A DNA stretch of 49,874 bases, taken from SXOA01 sp051004015 (GTDB taxonomy: Bacteria > Planctomycetota > Planctomycetia > Pirellulales > Pirellulaceae). The DNA lies in assembly GCA_051004015.1 (NCBI GenBank), contig JBPCKT010000057.1, positions 1-49,874 of the forward strand. The letters are read 5' to 3'. A program made the position numbers and the translations under genes. Shown piece after piece: positions 9,595 through 17,927 of the stretch (position 1 is the stretch's first letter; each line of letters opens with the position of its first letter). The notes under the pieces are model-generated. The model saw nothing but the letters and a program-made list of their open reading frames with translations. It was not told the origin of the DNA and searched no databases.

Positions 9595-9941
9595 ATCCGG
9601 TTCCTTTGCATGTGCCGGGCGTCGTCGGCAAACCCGCCCAAGATGGCATAGACGATACAACCCCTACAACTGTCATCGGGTAAATTTGTCCGCGCCTGAA
9701 GCACAACCGGCATATTCAGGTTTCTCCGTGCATTTTCGCACGATTACGCAACATGGCTCACCCCCTTCAGAGGGATAAAACGCGAGGATGCGAGGGACTC
9801 TTCGGCGAGGTGACCGTTCGGGTTTCGGTTGTACCTATTTTGCCACCGCCACAGAAATACCCCAAGCTGCCCCTCACAAGCCGACGAAGCAGCTTCTAGC
9901 TTGTAATCCCCACAAGAGGACCCTCTCTTAATTCTAACCAA

Positions 9942-11231
9942 GTGCCCGCCATGCGCTCCTTCCCGCTCGTTGCTCGCTTGTTGCTTGTCACGGCAGTGCT
10001 CAGCACCGCAACGGCTTCGGCCGACGGCTTGATTCGCGATGGCCAAGGCGCGATTTCGATGGGCCGTGGCGGCGTCAACCTGGGATATGCCGACAACGGA
10101 GCCATCATTATTGACAACCCTGCCGGGATGGGAAACGTCAGCGGCACGGGACTGGCGGACGTCAGCCTCGACACCGTCATTTGCTCGCTGAAGTACACTG
10201 ATTCCGACAATCTCAATCCGGATTCGAGCACCAACGGATACCCGCTTGCGTCGATTGGCTATATATGCCGAAATCCCGACAGTCCGTGGACCTGGGGAAT
10301 TGGAGCTTTCGCCCCGGCTGGTTTTGGCGCTGGGTATGACCTGGTAAATCCCCATACCGGTCCGTCATCGTACAAGTCTTTCGGTGCCTTGGTGAAAATC
10401 CTTCCTAGCCTGGCGTACCAGGTCAACGAGCGGCTGGTGGTCGGCGGCTCGTTTGGCCTGGCGCTATCGCACGTCCAACTGGAAGGTCCGTTTTATATTC
10501 AAACCGGACCATTTGCTGGAACTCCGACTCTGTTGCATTTGCAAGGAACCGGGGTGGCGCCTACGGGCATCGTGGGCCTGCAATACAAATTGACGCCCGA
10601 TACTGTGTTGGGGCTATCCTACACGGAGCAAACACGGTTTGACTTCGACGGCAACGCGAGCGCCCAGATTATTTCTCCGTTTGGCCCGCTGTCCAGCGCC
10701 TTCGATGCCCGTACCAGCATCAAGTGGCCCCGCTCGCTCGGGATCGGATTGATGCACCAGTTCTGTTCCTGCTCGCGGGTCGGGTTCGACGTGGTGTGGT
10801 ATGACTGGTCGAGCGCATTCGACCAGCTACCGATTACGCTAAGCAATTCCTCGAACCCCGTCGTGGGTGGGCTCCTGGGCCCGCAGTATCAAGACTCCTT
10901 CCCGATGAACTGGCACGATTCGGTGTCTTACCGGTTCGGATATGAGTGGTCGCCCACGGACGACTTTACTGGGCGGATGGGATACGTTTACCATCGTAGC
11001 CCGGTCCCCGATGCCACGCTGAATCCCTACCTCGACGGCATCCTGGAGCACGTCGTTACCGTCGGGGGCAGTCGCCGCGTTGGGTCAAGCTGGATCAATT
11101 TCGCCTATCAGTACTCGTGGTCGCCGACGCGGACCGTCGGGACCAGCAGCATTGTAGGCGGCGACTTTAGCAATAGCTCGCTCAATGCCCAGGCACACTG
11201 GTTCTCCCTCAGTGTTCTGAGGAACTTTTAG
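9942..11231 (+). CDS. OmpP1/FadL/TodX family outer-membrane transporter
   Basis: The protein has 429 aa with a signal peptide (RSFPLVARLLLVTAVL..ATASA). The mature N-terminus 'DGQGAISMGRGGVNLGYADN' followed by DNPAGM matches the conserved start of FadL/TodX proteins, where the N-terminal plug helps move hydrophobic compounds across the outer membrane. The rest is a predicted 14-strand barrel with an aromatic end (FSLSVLRNF). GTG at 9942 or ATG at 9951 could start it. It lies between the kinase pair and the ispG gene. A role in passing lipids or terpenoid compounds would fit the neighbourhood, but nothing in the sequence fixes the substrate. Confidence 0.82.
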   Translation: MPAMRSFPLVARLLLVTAVLSTATASADGLIRDGQGAISMGRGGVNLGYADNGAIIIDNPAGMGNVSGTGLADVSLDTVICSLKYTDSDNLNPDSSTNGYPLASIGYICRNPDSPWTWGIGAFAPAGFGAGYDLVNPHTGPSSYKSFGALVKILPSLAYQVNERLVVGGSFGLALSHVQLEGPFYIQTGPFAGTPTLLHLQGTGVAPTGIVGLQYKLTPDTVLGLSYTEQTRFDFDGNASAQIISPFGPLSSAFDARTSIKWPRSLGIGLMHQFCSCSRVGFDVVWYDWSSAFDQLPITLSNSSNPVVGGLLGPQYQDSFPMNWHDSVSYRFGYEWSPTDDFTGRMGYVYHRSPVPDATLNPYLDGILEHVVTVGGSRRVGSSWINFAYQYSWSPTRTVGTSSIVGGDFSNSSLNAQAHWFSLSVLRNF

Positions 11232-11345
11232 CCCGCATTTCTCACACAAGCCTGAAACGCAAGGCTTGAGCTTCAGGCTTGCATCCAATCAGAATGCTGT
11301 CGGTTTGCCCGAGTTGAGAGATGCCGGCTAGCGGACTTGAGCAGC

Positions 11346-12503
11346 TCAGGCCGGCTGGGAGCGGCTCTGAATCAGGCTCTGTAGTTCGGCGTTTAGGCGC
11401 TCCAGAACTCGGTCGTAGGCAAACGTGCCGAGTTCCTGAGGACCGCGCTTGAGGGTCACATGATTGGGGCCGCACCAAAGGCCGATGTCCGCATCGTCCG
11501 TTTCGCCCGGACCGTTGACGCGGCAGCCCATCACGGCGATCGTGATCGCGTGGTTTTCGGCGTAACGGGTCAGCTCTTTCACCCGTTGCGCCAGCTCGAT
11601 AAAGGATTCATTTTCCACGCGGGAACAGCTCGGACAGCTAATGATGTTCAGCTTCTTGGAGCCAAAGTCGACAACGCTGCGCACTCGCCCCGCCGCGATG
11701 TCGCTGAGAATCTGCCTGCCCGCGGATATTTCCTCCGGCTTGCGGGAATTGGGCACCGTCAACGAAACCCGGATAGTATCCCCGATTCCACGGCTAATTA
11801 GTTGCTCGAATGCGATGCGAGTCTTAATGATCCCATCCGGGGGCAAGCCGGCCTCCGTCACCCCTAGATGAAGTGGAATCTCCGGCCGGCGCTCCGCGAA
11901 GCGGCGGTTGGCGTCGATCACCTTCTGCGGATCGGAATCCTTGAGCGAAACGCAGAAACGGTCAAACCCAAGCTTATCCAGCAGCTCGCTATGTTCAAGA
12001 GCGCTGTCCAGCATGGGCGTGACGGAATCATGCTTCTGGTACTTTTCGGCCTTCGCCGGGTCCACCGAGCCGCAGTTGACTCCCACGCGGAGCGCACAGT
12101 CATGCTCGCCCGCTGTTTGAACCAGCCACTTCACCTTGTCCTGCCAGGATCGTTCGCGTTCGTGGTGGTGCAAGTGGCCGGGATTGTAGCGGATTTTATC
12201 CACGCAGCGGGCCACGACCTCCGCTAGGCGATAATTCTCCTGAAGGTCGACCGCCAGGTTGGCCTTGGTGTTTTCGCGCACGCGGGCTAGCGCCTCGGCA
12301 TCCTTGCGGCTGTCAACAGCCACTCGAATGATATCGGCACCGGCCGACGCCAGCATGTTGACTTGATCGGTGGTGGCAACCACGTCCTGCGTATGCGTCG
12401 CTGTCATGCTTTGCACTGCAATCGGGTGGCCACCACCGATGGTGATTTGCCCGACGCGGACCGGGCGGGTGGAATTTCGAACGATGGTTGGACTGATTTG
12501 CAC
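11346..12503 (-). CDS. ispG: 4-hydroxy-3-methylbut-2-en-1-yl diphosphate synthase
   Basis: IspG makes HMBPP from MEcPP, the penultimate step of the MEP isoprenoid pathway, using a [4Fe-4S] cluster. The 385-aa length fits the short two-domain bacterial form. The TIM-barrel half has 'IAVQSMTATHTQD' near residue 28 and 'VGVNCGS'. The C-terminal half holds cluster ligands C290, C293 (SCPSCSR) and C327 (MGCRVNGPGE), with the Glu of NGPGE as the usual fourth ligand. The start is GTG at 12503. It lies 57 bp downstream of ispH on the same strand, so an ispH-ispG transcript is likely. A divergent FadL-type gene ends 114 bp beyond it. Confidence 0.96.
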   Translation of the reverse strand: MQISPTIVRNSTRPVRVGQITIGGGHPIAVQSMTATHTQDVVATTDQVNMLASAGADIIRVAVDSRKDAEALARVRENTKANLAVDLQENYRLAEVVARCVDKIRYNPGHLHHHERERSWQDKVKWLVQTAGEHDCALRVGVNCGSVDPAKAEKYQKHDSVTPMLDSALEHSELLDKLGFDRFCVSLKDSDPQKVIDANRRFAERRPEIPLHLGVTEAGLPPDGIIKTRIAFEQLISRGIGDTIRVSLTVPNSRKPEEISAGRQILSDIAAGRVRSVVDFGSKKLNIISCPSCSRVENESFIELAQRVKELTRYAENHAITIAVMGCRVNGPGETDDADIGLWCGPNHVTLKRGPQELGTFAYDRVLERLNAELQSLIQSRSQPA

Positions 12504-12560
12504 GACTAATTTACCTTCGGGAAGACCAGTTCAAGGGACTCACTTAGGGCGGTAGCAGCG

Positions 12561-13505
12561 CTACGCGCCTGCTCCGGCCAGCATCTCCCGCAGTTCGCTC
12601 GGCAGGTGAAACTCGGTGTGCTCCTCGCGCACCGACCTTTCTTCAAGGGTGGCGCCGAATTGCTGCTGCAACAATTCGATGCAACCGCTTACCAGGTCCT
12701 CCGGCGCGCTGGCTCCAGCGGTCAGGCCCACGAACTCTTCGCCGCTGAACCACTGCAGATCAATGTCTTGCGGCCCGTCAATGAGATAGCTCGGAACGCC
12801 CGCTTCCAACGCGATCTCGGCCAGTCGCATGCTGTTGGAACTGTTTTGACTGCCCACCACCAGGACGACGTCGACGTCGCCCAGGATTGCCTTGAGTGCC
12901 TCCTGGCGGTTCTGGGTGGCGTAGCAGATGTCCTCTTTCGGGGAGCCGACGGCCGCGGGATAGCGCTGCTTCAGACGATCCAAAACTTTGTTGGCTTCAT
13001 CGACGCTGAGCGTGGTTTGAGTCAGGTAGGCGACCTTGGCGGATGGCGGCAGATCGAGGTGGTCCACATCTTCGACGGATTCCACCAGAACAATTTGGGA
13101 CGGCGCCTCGCCAAGCACTCCTACCACTTCATCGTGCCCTTCGTGCCCCACCAGGACGATTGTGTACCCTTGCTGCGCAAAGCGAACCGCTTGTAGGTGG
13201 ACCTTCCGCACCAGCGGACAAGTTGCATCAATGATTCGCAATCCCCGCTCGCGAGCCGCTTGCTGCACCTCCGGTGAAATGCCGTGGGCGCTATACATCA
13301 AACGGGCCCCGGCCGGCACCTCGTCGACGTGATCCACGAACACGACCCCCAGCCTACGGAACCGCTCCACGATGTGCTTGTTGTGGACGATTTCGTGATA
13401 TACGTAGAGGGGCGCGCCGCACAGCTTAAGCGCTGTCTCCAGCGCCGCGACTGCCATGTTAACGCCGGCGCAAAAGCCTCTGGGACTTGTCAAAATGATC
13501 TTCAT
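12561..13505 (-). CDS. ispH: 4-hydroxy-3-methylbut-2-enyl diphosphate reductase
   Basis: IspH reduces HMBPP to IPP and DMAPP, the last MEP step. The 314-aa protein has the three Fe-S cysteines C12 (SPRGFCAGV), C96 (DATCPLV) and C194 (EDICYATQNRQ), the substrate-binding histidines near 41, 74 and 124, and the TTLSVDE and GSQNSSNS motifs. Its ATG overlaps the TGA of the upstream REC-HD-GYP gene (ATGA, 13502-13505), which indicates translational coupling. ispG follows 57 bp downstream. A c-di-GMP phosphodiesterase-type gene coupled to a core metabolic gene is unusual. Confidence 0.97.
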   Translation of the reverse strand: MKIILTSPRGFCAGVNMAVAALETALKLCGAPLYVYHEIVHNKHIVERFRRLGVVFVDHVDEVPAGARLMYSAHGISPEVQQAARERGLRIIDATCPLVRKVHLQAVRFAQQGYTIVLVGHEGHDEVVGVLGEAPSQIVLVESVEDVDHLDLPPSAKVAYLTQTTLSVDEANKVLDRLKQRYPAAVGSPKEDICYATQNRQEALKAILGDVDVVLVVGSQNSSNSMRLAEIALEAGVPSYLIDGPQDIDLQWFSGEEFVGLTAGASAPEDLVSGCIELLQQQFGATLEERSVREEHTEFHLPSELREMLAGAGA

Positions 13506-14578
13506 GCTTTGCTCCCGGCCATATATCGGTGCTCATGGCAACCAAATTTTATGAGTAACGGAGGCAATGTGAATGCCGGCTCGTTGTCATTCAGCAGGTG
13601 CCGGGTTTCCGCAAACGAACTCGCAATGGCGCGAAACGCTGCCACCACGACCGGATCAAAGTGCCGCCCCGAGCCTTGGACAATGATGTCGAACGCTTCC
13701 TCGTGGCTTAGCGCTTGCTTGTAAATCCGCTTGGAGGTCAGCGCGTCATAGACGTCGGCGAGGGCCACGATCCGGGCTGCCAGCGGAATGTTCTCGCCAA
13801 CCAGCCCGCGTGGATAGCCGGTGCCGTCGTAGCGCTCGTGGTGGCAGGCGACGATGTCGCAGGCGAACCGCAAGAATTGAGCGTCTGGGTACTTCGCCAG
13901 TGCCGCCTCGAGAGTCTCCACTCCCAGTAGGGTGTGAGTCTTCATGATGGCAAACTCGTCTTCGGACAGTTTGCCCGGCTTGAGGAGAATCGAGTCGGGA
14001 ATGCCGACCTTACCAATGTCGTGCAGGGGGCTGGTCTCGTAGATCAACCGGACGAAGCTGTCATCGATGAAATTGGAGTAAGCGGAGTGCTCCATTAGGT
14101 GTTGGGCCAGCATTTGGCTGAAGCAGCGGACCCTTTCAAGATGCTGGCCGGTTTCCCTGTCCCGCGATTCGGCGAGCTTAGCCATTGTAAAAATGGCGAT
14201 ATCGCGCGTCTCCAGCGACAAAAGCCGCTCGCTAATGCGAACCCGAAGCAGGAGTTCCGCCGGCCTGAAGGGTTTGACGATGAAATCGTCGGCACCCGCC
14301 GACAGGCCCTCGATGATGTCCGAGCTGCTGGCATGTCCTGTCAGAAGGATAAAGTAGATGTAATTTGCGGTCGTGCCGCGCACTTTGCGGCAGAGGGTCA
14401 GGCCATCTATGCCGGGCATGTCCCAGTCGGAGATAATAATTCGGTGAACCCCTTTGCGGACCCAGTCGAGAGCCTCATTTCCGTCGTGCGCCCGGTCCAC
14501 TTGGTGACCCGCTTTGAGCAGGACCGACTCAAGCAACCCGAGGGCAAGGTCGTCGTCGTCAACGATGAGAATCCGCAT
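13502..14578 (-). CDS. Response regulator with HD-GYP domain
   Basis: This is a probable c-di-GMP phosphodiesterase controlled by phosphorylation, about 358 aa. The N-terminal receiver 'MRILIVDDDDLALGLLESVL' has an Asp in SDWDMPGIDG and a Lys in FIVKPFRP. The C-terminal HD domain has HDIGKVG and CHHERYDGTGYP, the intact HD and GYP signatures, with the metal-binding His/Asp residues visible. The start is ATG at 14578 (RILIV) or ATG at 14587; the frame is open to 14602. The stop overlaps ispH by 4 bp. Upstream, 27 bp away, is an Hpt gene. The order Hpt, REC-HD-GYP, ispH, ispG reads as one operon. Confidence 0.92.
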   Translation of the reverse strand: MRILIVDDDDLALGLLESVLLKAGHQVDRAHDGNEALDWVRKGVHRIIISDWDMPGIDGLTLCRKVRGTTANYIYFILLTGHASSSDIIEGLSAGADDFIVKPFRPAELLLRVRISERLLSLETRDIAIFTMAKLAESRDRETGQHLERVRCFSQMLAQHLMEHSAYSNFIDDSFVRLIYETSPLHDIGKVGIPDSILLKPGKLSEDEFAIMKTHTLLGVETLEAALAKYPDAQFLRFACDIVACHHERYDGTGYPRGLVGENIPLAARIVALADVYDALTSKRIYKQALSHEEAFDIIVQGSGRHFDPVVVAAFRAIASSFAETRHLLNDNEPAFTLPPLLIKFGCHEHRYMAGSKA

Positions 14579-14605
14579 ACCGGGCATCCTGTAGCAGAAC
14601 AAGGC

Positions 14606-15004
14606 TTAGGCCAAGGTGGAAATGGCCGAAGGGACAATCTGCAGGAAGCAAGCTGCTTCGTTCCGCAGGGCCGGCAAATGCCCGACGACGTCATCCTTAC
14701 TCCGCTGGCAGAGGGCCTCCTCCAAGGCGGAAGCGACCAGAAACAGACGGCCCGCTGAAATGTTACCCGCATTCCCTTTCAGGTTATGCACCACCCTAGC
14801 CAGGTCGGGTGACTCGACCGAATCCTGAAGCCGGCCCTCGATTTCCGCCACCATTTTGGGTAAGCGGTCGGAAAACATCATTAGCAGCTCACGAGCGAAA
14901 GGCGCGTCCCCCATGCATCGGTCCAAAAGAGAATCAGCGTCCAGCACACCAACCATTGTTCCGTCGGGCAATCGCGGCCGAACCTCGTCTATCAGACCAC
15001 TCAT
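14606..15004 (-). CDS. Hpt (histidine phosphotransfer) domain protein
   Basis: This is a single-domain protein of 132 aa, all helical. The motif 'VVHNLKGNAGNISAGRL' (His near residue 72, K and G following) is the Hpt phospho-acceptor signature. Such proteins shuttle phosphate between receiver domains. It probably carries phosphate to the REC-HD-GYP protein encoded 27 bp downstream. The donor could be the C-terminal receiver of the hybrid kinase at 6244-8436, which lacks its own Hpt (inference). The start is ATG at 15004. It is the first gene of the minus-strand set that runs through ispH and ispG, and it diverges from the GGDEF gene. Confidence 0.88.
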   Translation of the reverse strand: MSGLIDEVRPRLPDGTMVGVLDADSLLDRCMGDAPFARELLMMFSDRLPKMVAEIEGRLQDSVESPDLARVVHNLKGNAGNISAGRLFLVASALEEALCQRSKDDVVGHLPALRNEAACFLQIVPSAISTLA

Positions 15005-15273
15005 GGAGTTTCTCCACCTTGCGCGCAGGCGTTGGGCGCACTAATAACTTGGCCTGAATTCATAGGTACTCTACGTCGGGCGCGGACCATGTCAAACGGA
15101 CTGCATACCAAAGATGGAATAATTCTCCTGTCACGCGCGACCGGCATAAGCGTCGCGTTGTGCTTGTGGCGAACCCGCTGGATGACTGCCGGAGATGGTA
15201 CCGAAATGCAAGATTTGATTCAGGCCAAAAAAAAGCTACGTCTAAGAAACGAAACCTGACGCCAAGGATCTTC

Positions 15274-16923
15274 ATGACCTTTTCCACAACGCGGCGAATC
15301 CTGATCATCGATGACCAGGAATCGATCCACCACGACTATCGAAAGATCATGTTGCCGCAGACCGGCGGACAATCTGCTCTGACCGAAGCGGAAGCTGAGC
15401 TGTTTGGCAATGTCGCCGCGCCTATGTCGGAGTGGGACCTCTACGAAATCGACTCCGCCTTTCAAGGGACTGAGGCGGTGGACATGGTGCAGAAGGCTCT
15501 GGCCGAAGGCCGTCCTTACGCGGTGGCATTTGTCGACATCCGGATGCCTCCTGGCTGCAACGGCATCGAGACAATTCGTCAAATGTGGCAATTTGACTCG
15601 GAGCTGCTAGTGGTGATCTGCTCCGCTTATTCAGATTACTGCTGGGAAGAAATTGTACGCGACCTAGGCCGGACCGACCGGTTCCTGATCCTTCGTAAGC
15701 CCTTTGAGAACATCGAGGTCCGGCAGTGCGCCGCCGCCCTTTCCGAGCGATGGGTTATCGCCAGGACCGACGTGTTGACTGGCCTTCTCAACCGCAGGGC
15801 CTTTGTAGAACAGCTGCGGCGTGAGTGGATTACCTCCGTTCGCCATCAACAACCGATCAGCTGTGTGATGGTGGATGTTGATTATTTCAAGACGGTGAAC
15901 GATCGCTTCGGCCACTCGGTAGGCGATCAGGCACTGCAGGTGATCGCGGGACAGATCGAAGGGTCTGGGCGACCAGGAGACGTGATTTGCCGGTATGGCG
16001 GCGAGGAGTTTTGCATCCTACTCCCCAAAACGACGGAAGTGGCGGCGCACCGGTGGGCCGATGCTTTGCGTCAAAAAATCGCTCAACAGCATCTGGACAT
16101 TCAAGGTACGCCGCTTGCATTCACGGCCAGTATGGGGGTCGCGTCCGCGGATGAAAACACCCCGGGAGCGGCAAAGCTGGTCGACCAAGCGGACGCGGCC
16201 CTCCGAGAGTCCAAACTCGCCGGGCGGAATCGCGTAACCTGCTGGGCAGACCGCGGCGGGGGGACAATCGATGGTAATCGCATCAAGGATTATGCCGCAC
16301 TATTCGCAGACATGGAGGCTCATCAGATCATGACCAGCCATGTGGTGTGCGTTCAGGAAGAAATGAATGTTGCGCGCGCGGCGGAGATCCTGGTCCAGGC
16401 CGGTCTGAGCGGGTTGCCGGTGGTCAATCAGGATGGTCAGTTGACGGGGATGGTTTCTGAAAAGGATCTGTTGGAGGCGCTGGGGATGCGGTCGAGCTGG
16501 TCGACCAGCGTCCGGGAGCTAATGACAAGTGCAGTCATCCAGTACGAGCGGCAGACTTCCGCGCACGTCATTTTCGACTTTCTGTGTCGAGTACGGCTTC
16601 GCTATGTCGTCATCGTCGAGGGGGGCAAGCCGGTGGGGCTGATCAGCCGCGCCAGCTTTCTGCGGTTCATCGGCAGCTACTTGAAGACCGTCGAGCCGGC
16701 CAGTGGTGATAGCGATTCTCGGCTCGGTTTATTTCAGGCCGTCGAACTCCTCATGAGTCGCACGACTCAGTTGCGCGACGACCTTCAATCGCACCCAGAA
16801 GAGGCCGTTCCTTCGGTGATGTGTGGCGTATCCTCGATTGGCGTGTTGCTGTCCGACTTGCTAATGAGGGCGAATCATTCCAAACAAAAACAAGGGGGCG
16901 ATAAACTCGCTCAATGCTTATGA
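15274..16923 (+). CDS. REC-GGDEF-CBS-CBS protein, probable diguanylate cyclase
   Basis: The 549-aa protein starts at ATG 15274, with AAGGA five bases upstream (15264-15268); the frame is open back to 15160. The domain order is an IHHDYRKI-type receiver (Asp near 88, VDIRMPPG), a GGDEF domain with 'LTGLLNRRAF' and an active GGEEF signature near 242, then a CBS pair (about 350-470) starting 'MTSHVVCV' and a helical tail. RPGD lies exactly five residues before GGEEF, the spacing of the inhibitory I-site. CBS pairs usually bind adenine nucleotides, so activity may answer to phosphorylation, c-di-GMP feedback and energy state. It overlaps the prenyl synthase gene by 10 bp. Confidence 0.93.
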   Translation: MTFSTTRRILIIDDQESIHHDYRKIMLPQTGGQSALTEAEAELFGNVAAPMSEWDLYEIDSAFQGTEAVDMVQKALAEGRPYAVAFVDIRMPPGCNGIETIRQMWQFDSELLVVICSAYSDYCWEEIVRDLGRTDRFLILRKPFENIEVRQCAAALSERWVIARTDVLTGLLNRRAFVEQLRREWITSVRHQQPISCVMVDVDYFKTVNDRFGHSVGDQALQVIAGQIEGSGRPGDVICRYGGEEFCILLPKTTEVAAHRWADALRQKIAQQHLDIQGTPLAFTASMGVASADENTPGAAKLVDQADAALRESKLAGRNRVTCWADRGGGTIDGNRIKDYAALFADMEAHQIMTSHVVCVQEEMNVARAAEILVQAGLSGLPVVNQDGQLTGMVSEKDLLEALGMRSSWSTSVRELMTSAVIQYERQTSAHVIFDFLCRVRLRYVVIVEGGKPVGLISRASFLRFIGSYLKTVEPASGDSDSRLGLFQAVELLMSRTTQLRDDLQSHPEEAVPSVMCGVSSIGVLLSDLLMRANHSKQKQGGDKLAQCL

Positions 16924-17855
16924 ACTCGATTGACGTGACTCTGGCGAGCGACGGCCTGGCCACCTTGCACCCGCACTTGCAACCGGCCACCGAATCGCTC
17001 GCGCACAAGAAGTCTCTGATTGAATCAGCGCTGGATGCCTACGCGAAATTTCCGCCAGAGTGTCCTAAAAAGCTTCAGGAGGCCATCCGCTACAGCCTGT
17101 TGACTCCCGGCAAGCGGCTGCGGCCGATGCTCGTCATGCTGGCCGCCGAGGCATGCGGGAGCACCGCGCAAACGGCCCTTCCCGCCGCCTGCGCCGTGGA
17201 AATGATCCACACCTACTCGCTGATCCATGACGATTTGCCCTCCATGGACAACGACGATACCAGGCGGGGCAGGCCGACGTCCCACAAAAAGTTCGGCGAA
17301 GGAGTTGCCATTTTGGCCGGGGACGCCCTGCTCGCGCTCGCCTTTCAGGTACTCGCCCAGGATATTCATCCGGCCGAGGTGGCGGCCGCCTGCTGTGTCG
17401 AGCTGGCCGTCGCTTCCGGGCCGACGGCTCTCGTGGGAGGCCAATGCGATGACATCTCCCAAGTAGTCTCTTCCGGCTCGCGCTCGATGCTCGAATCGAT
17501 TCACAATCGCAAAACAGGCGCCCTGTTTCTTGCCTCGCTCCGGCTCGGCGCGCTGGTGGCTATCGCCTCGCCGGTCCAACAACGCGCGCTGGCCAAATTC
17601 GGCTCACATCTCGGCCTGGCGTTTCAGATCACGGACGACTTGCTGGACCATGAGGCCGAAGGAACGGGTCGGAGCGCAAAGACGAAGAAAACATCGGACG
17701 CCGGCAAGTTGACCTTTCCAAATTTGATCGGCGTAGAAAAGAGCAAGGAAGAAGTCGTGCGCTTGATCGCGGGCGCCTGCGACGCCTTGGAACCGCTCGG
17801 GCCCGGCGCGCGGAGCCTCAAGGCCCTGGCCCATTTTGTCTCCGATCGCCTGTAA
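16914..17855 (+). CDS. Short-chain polyprenyl diphosphate synthase (FPP/GGPP type)
   Basis: This enzyme condenses IPP with allylic diphosphates. The protein has 313 aa. The first Asp-rich motif lies in 'SLIHDDLPSMDNDDTRRG' (DDxxxxD, near 104-110), as in bacterial IspA/CrtE-type enzymes. The second is 'FQITDDLLDHE'. KRLRPML near the N-terminus is the usual IPP-binding segment. The sequence before the first motif does not decide between C15 and C20 product. The ATG at 16914 lies inside the end of the REC-GGDEF-CBS gene (10-bp overlap), so the two are translated from one message. It could supply substrate for the terpene-synthase-like protein at 3210 (inference). Confidence 0.93.
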   Translation: MLMNSIDVTLASDGLATLHPHLQPATESLAHKKSLIESALDAYAKFPPECPKKLQEAIRYSLLTPGKRLRPMLVMLAAEACGSTAQTALPAACAVEMIHTYSLIHDDLPSMDNDDTRRGRPTSHKKFGEGVAILAGDALLALAFQVLAQDIHPAEVAAACCVELAVASGPTALVGGQCDDISQVVSSGSRSMLESIHNRKTGALFLASLRLGALVAIASPVQQRALAKFGSHLGLAFQITDDLLDHEAEGTGRSAKTKKTSDAGKLTFPNLIGVEKSKEEVVRLIAGACDALEPLGPGARSLKALAHFVSDRL

Positions 17856-17927
17856 TCCCAGCGGACAGGCGCAGTGCATTTGAGGCCGCTGCCGGCCAGT
17901 GGAATCAACGCGAGCGGCAGGCATACC

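Noticed and set aside
9661..9941. Possible small gene in the gap between the two outer-membrane genes
   Set aside because: Open frames there have no ribosome binding site or protein-like composition; the gap more likely holds the two divergent promoters.
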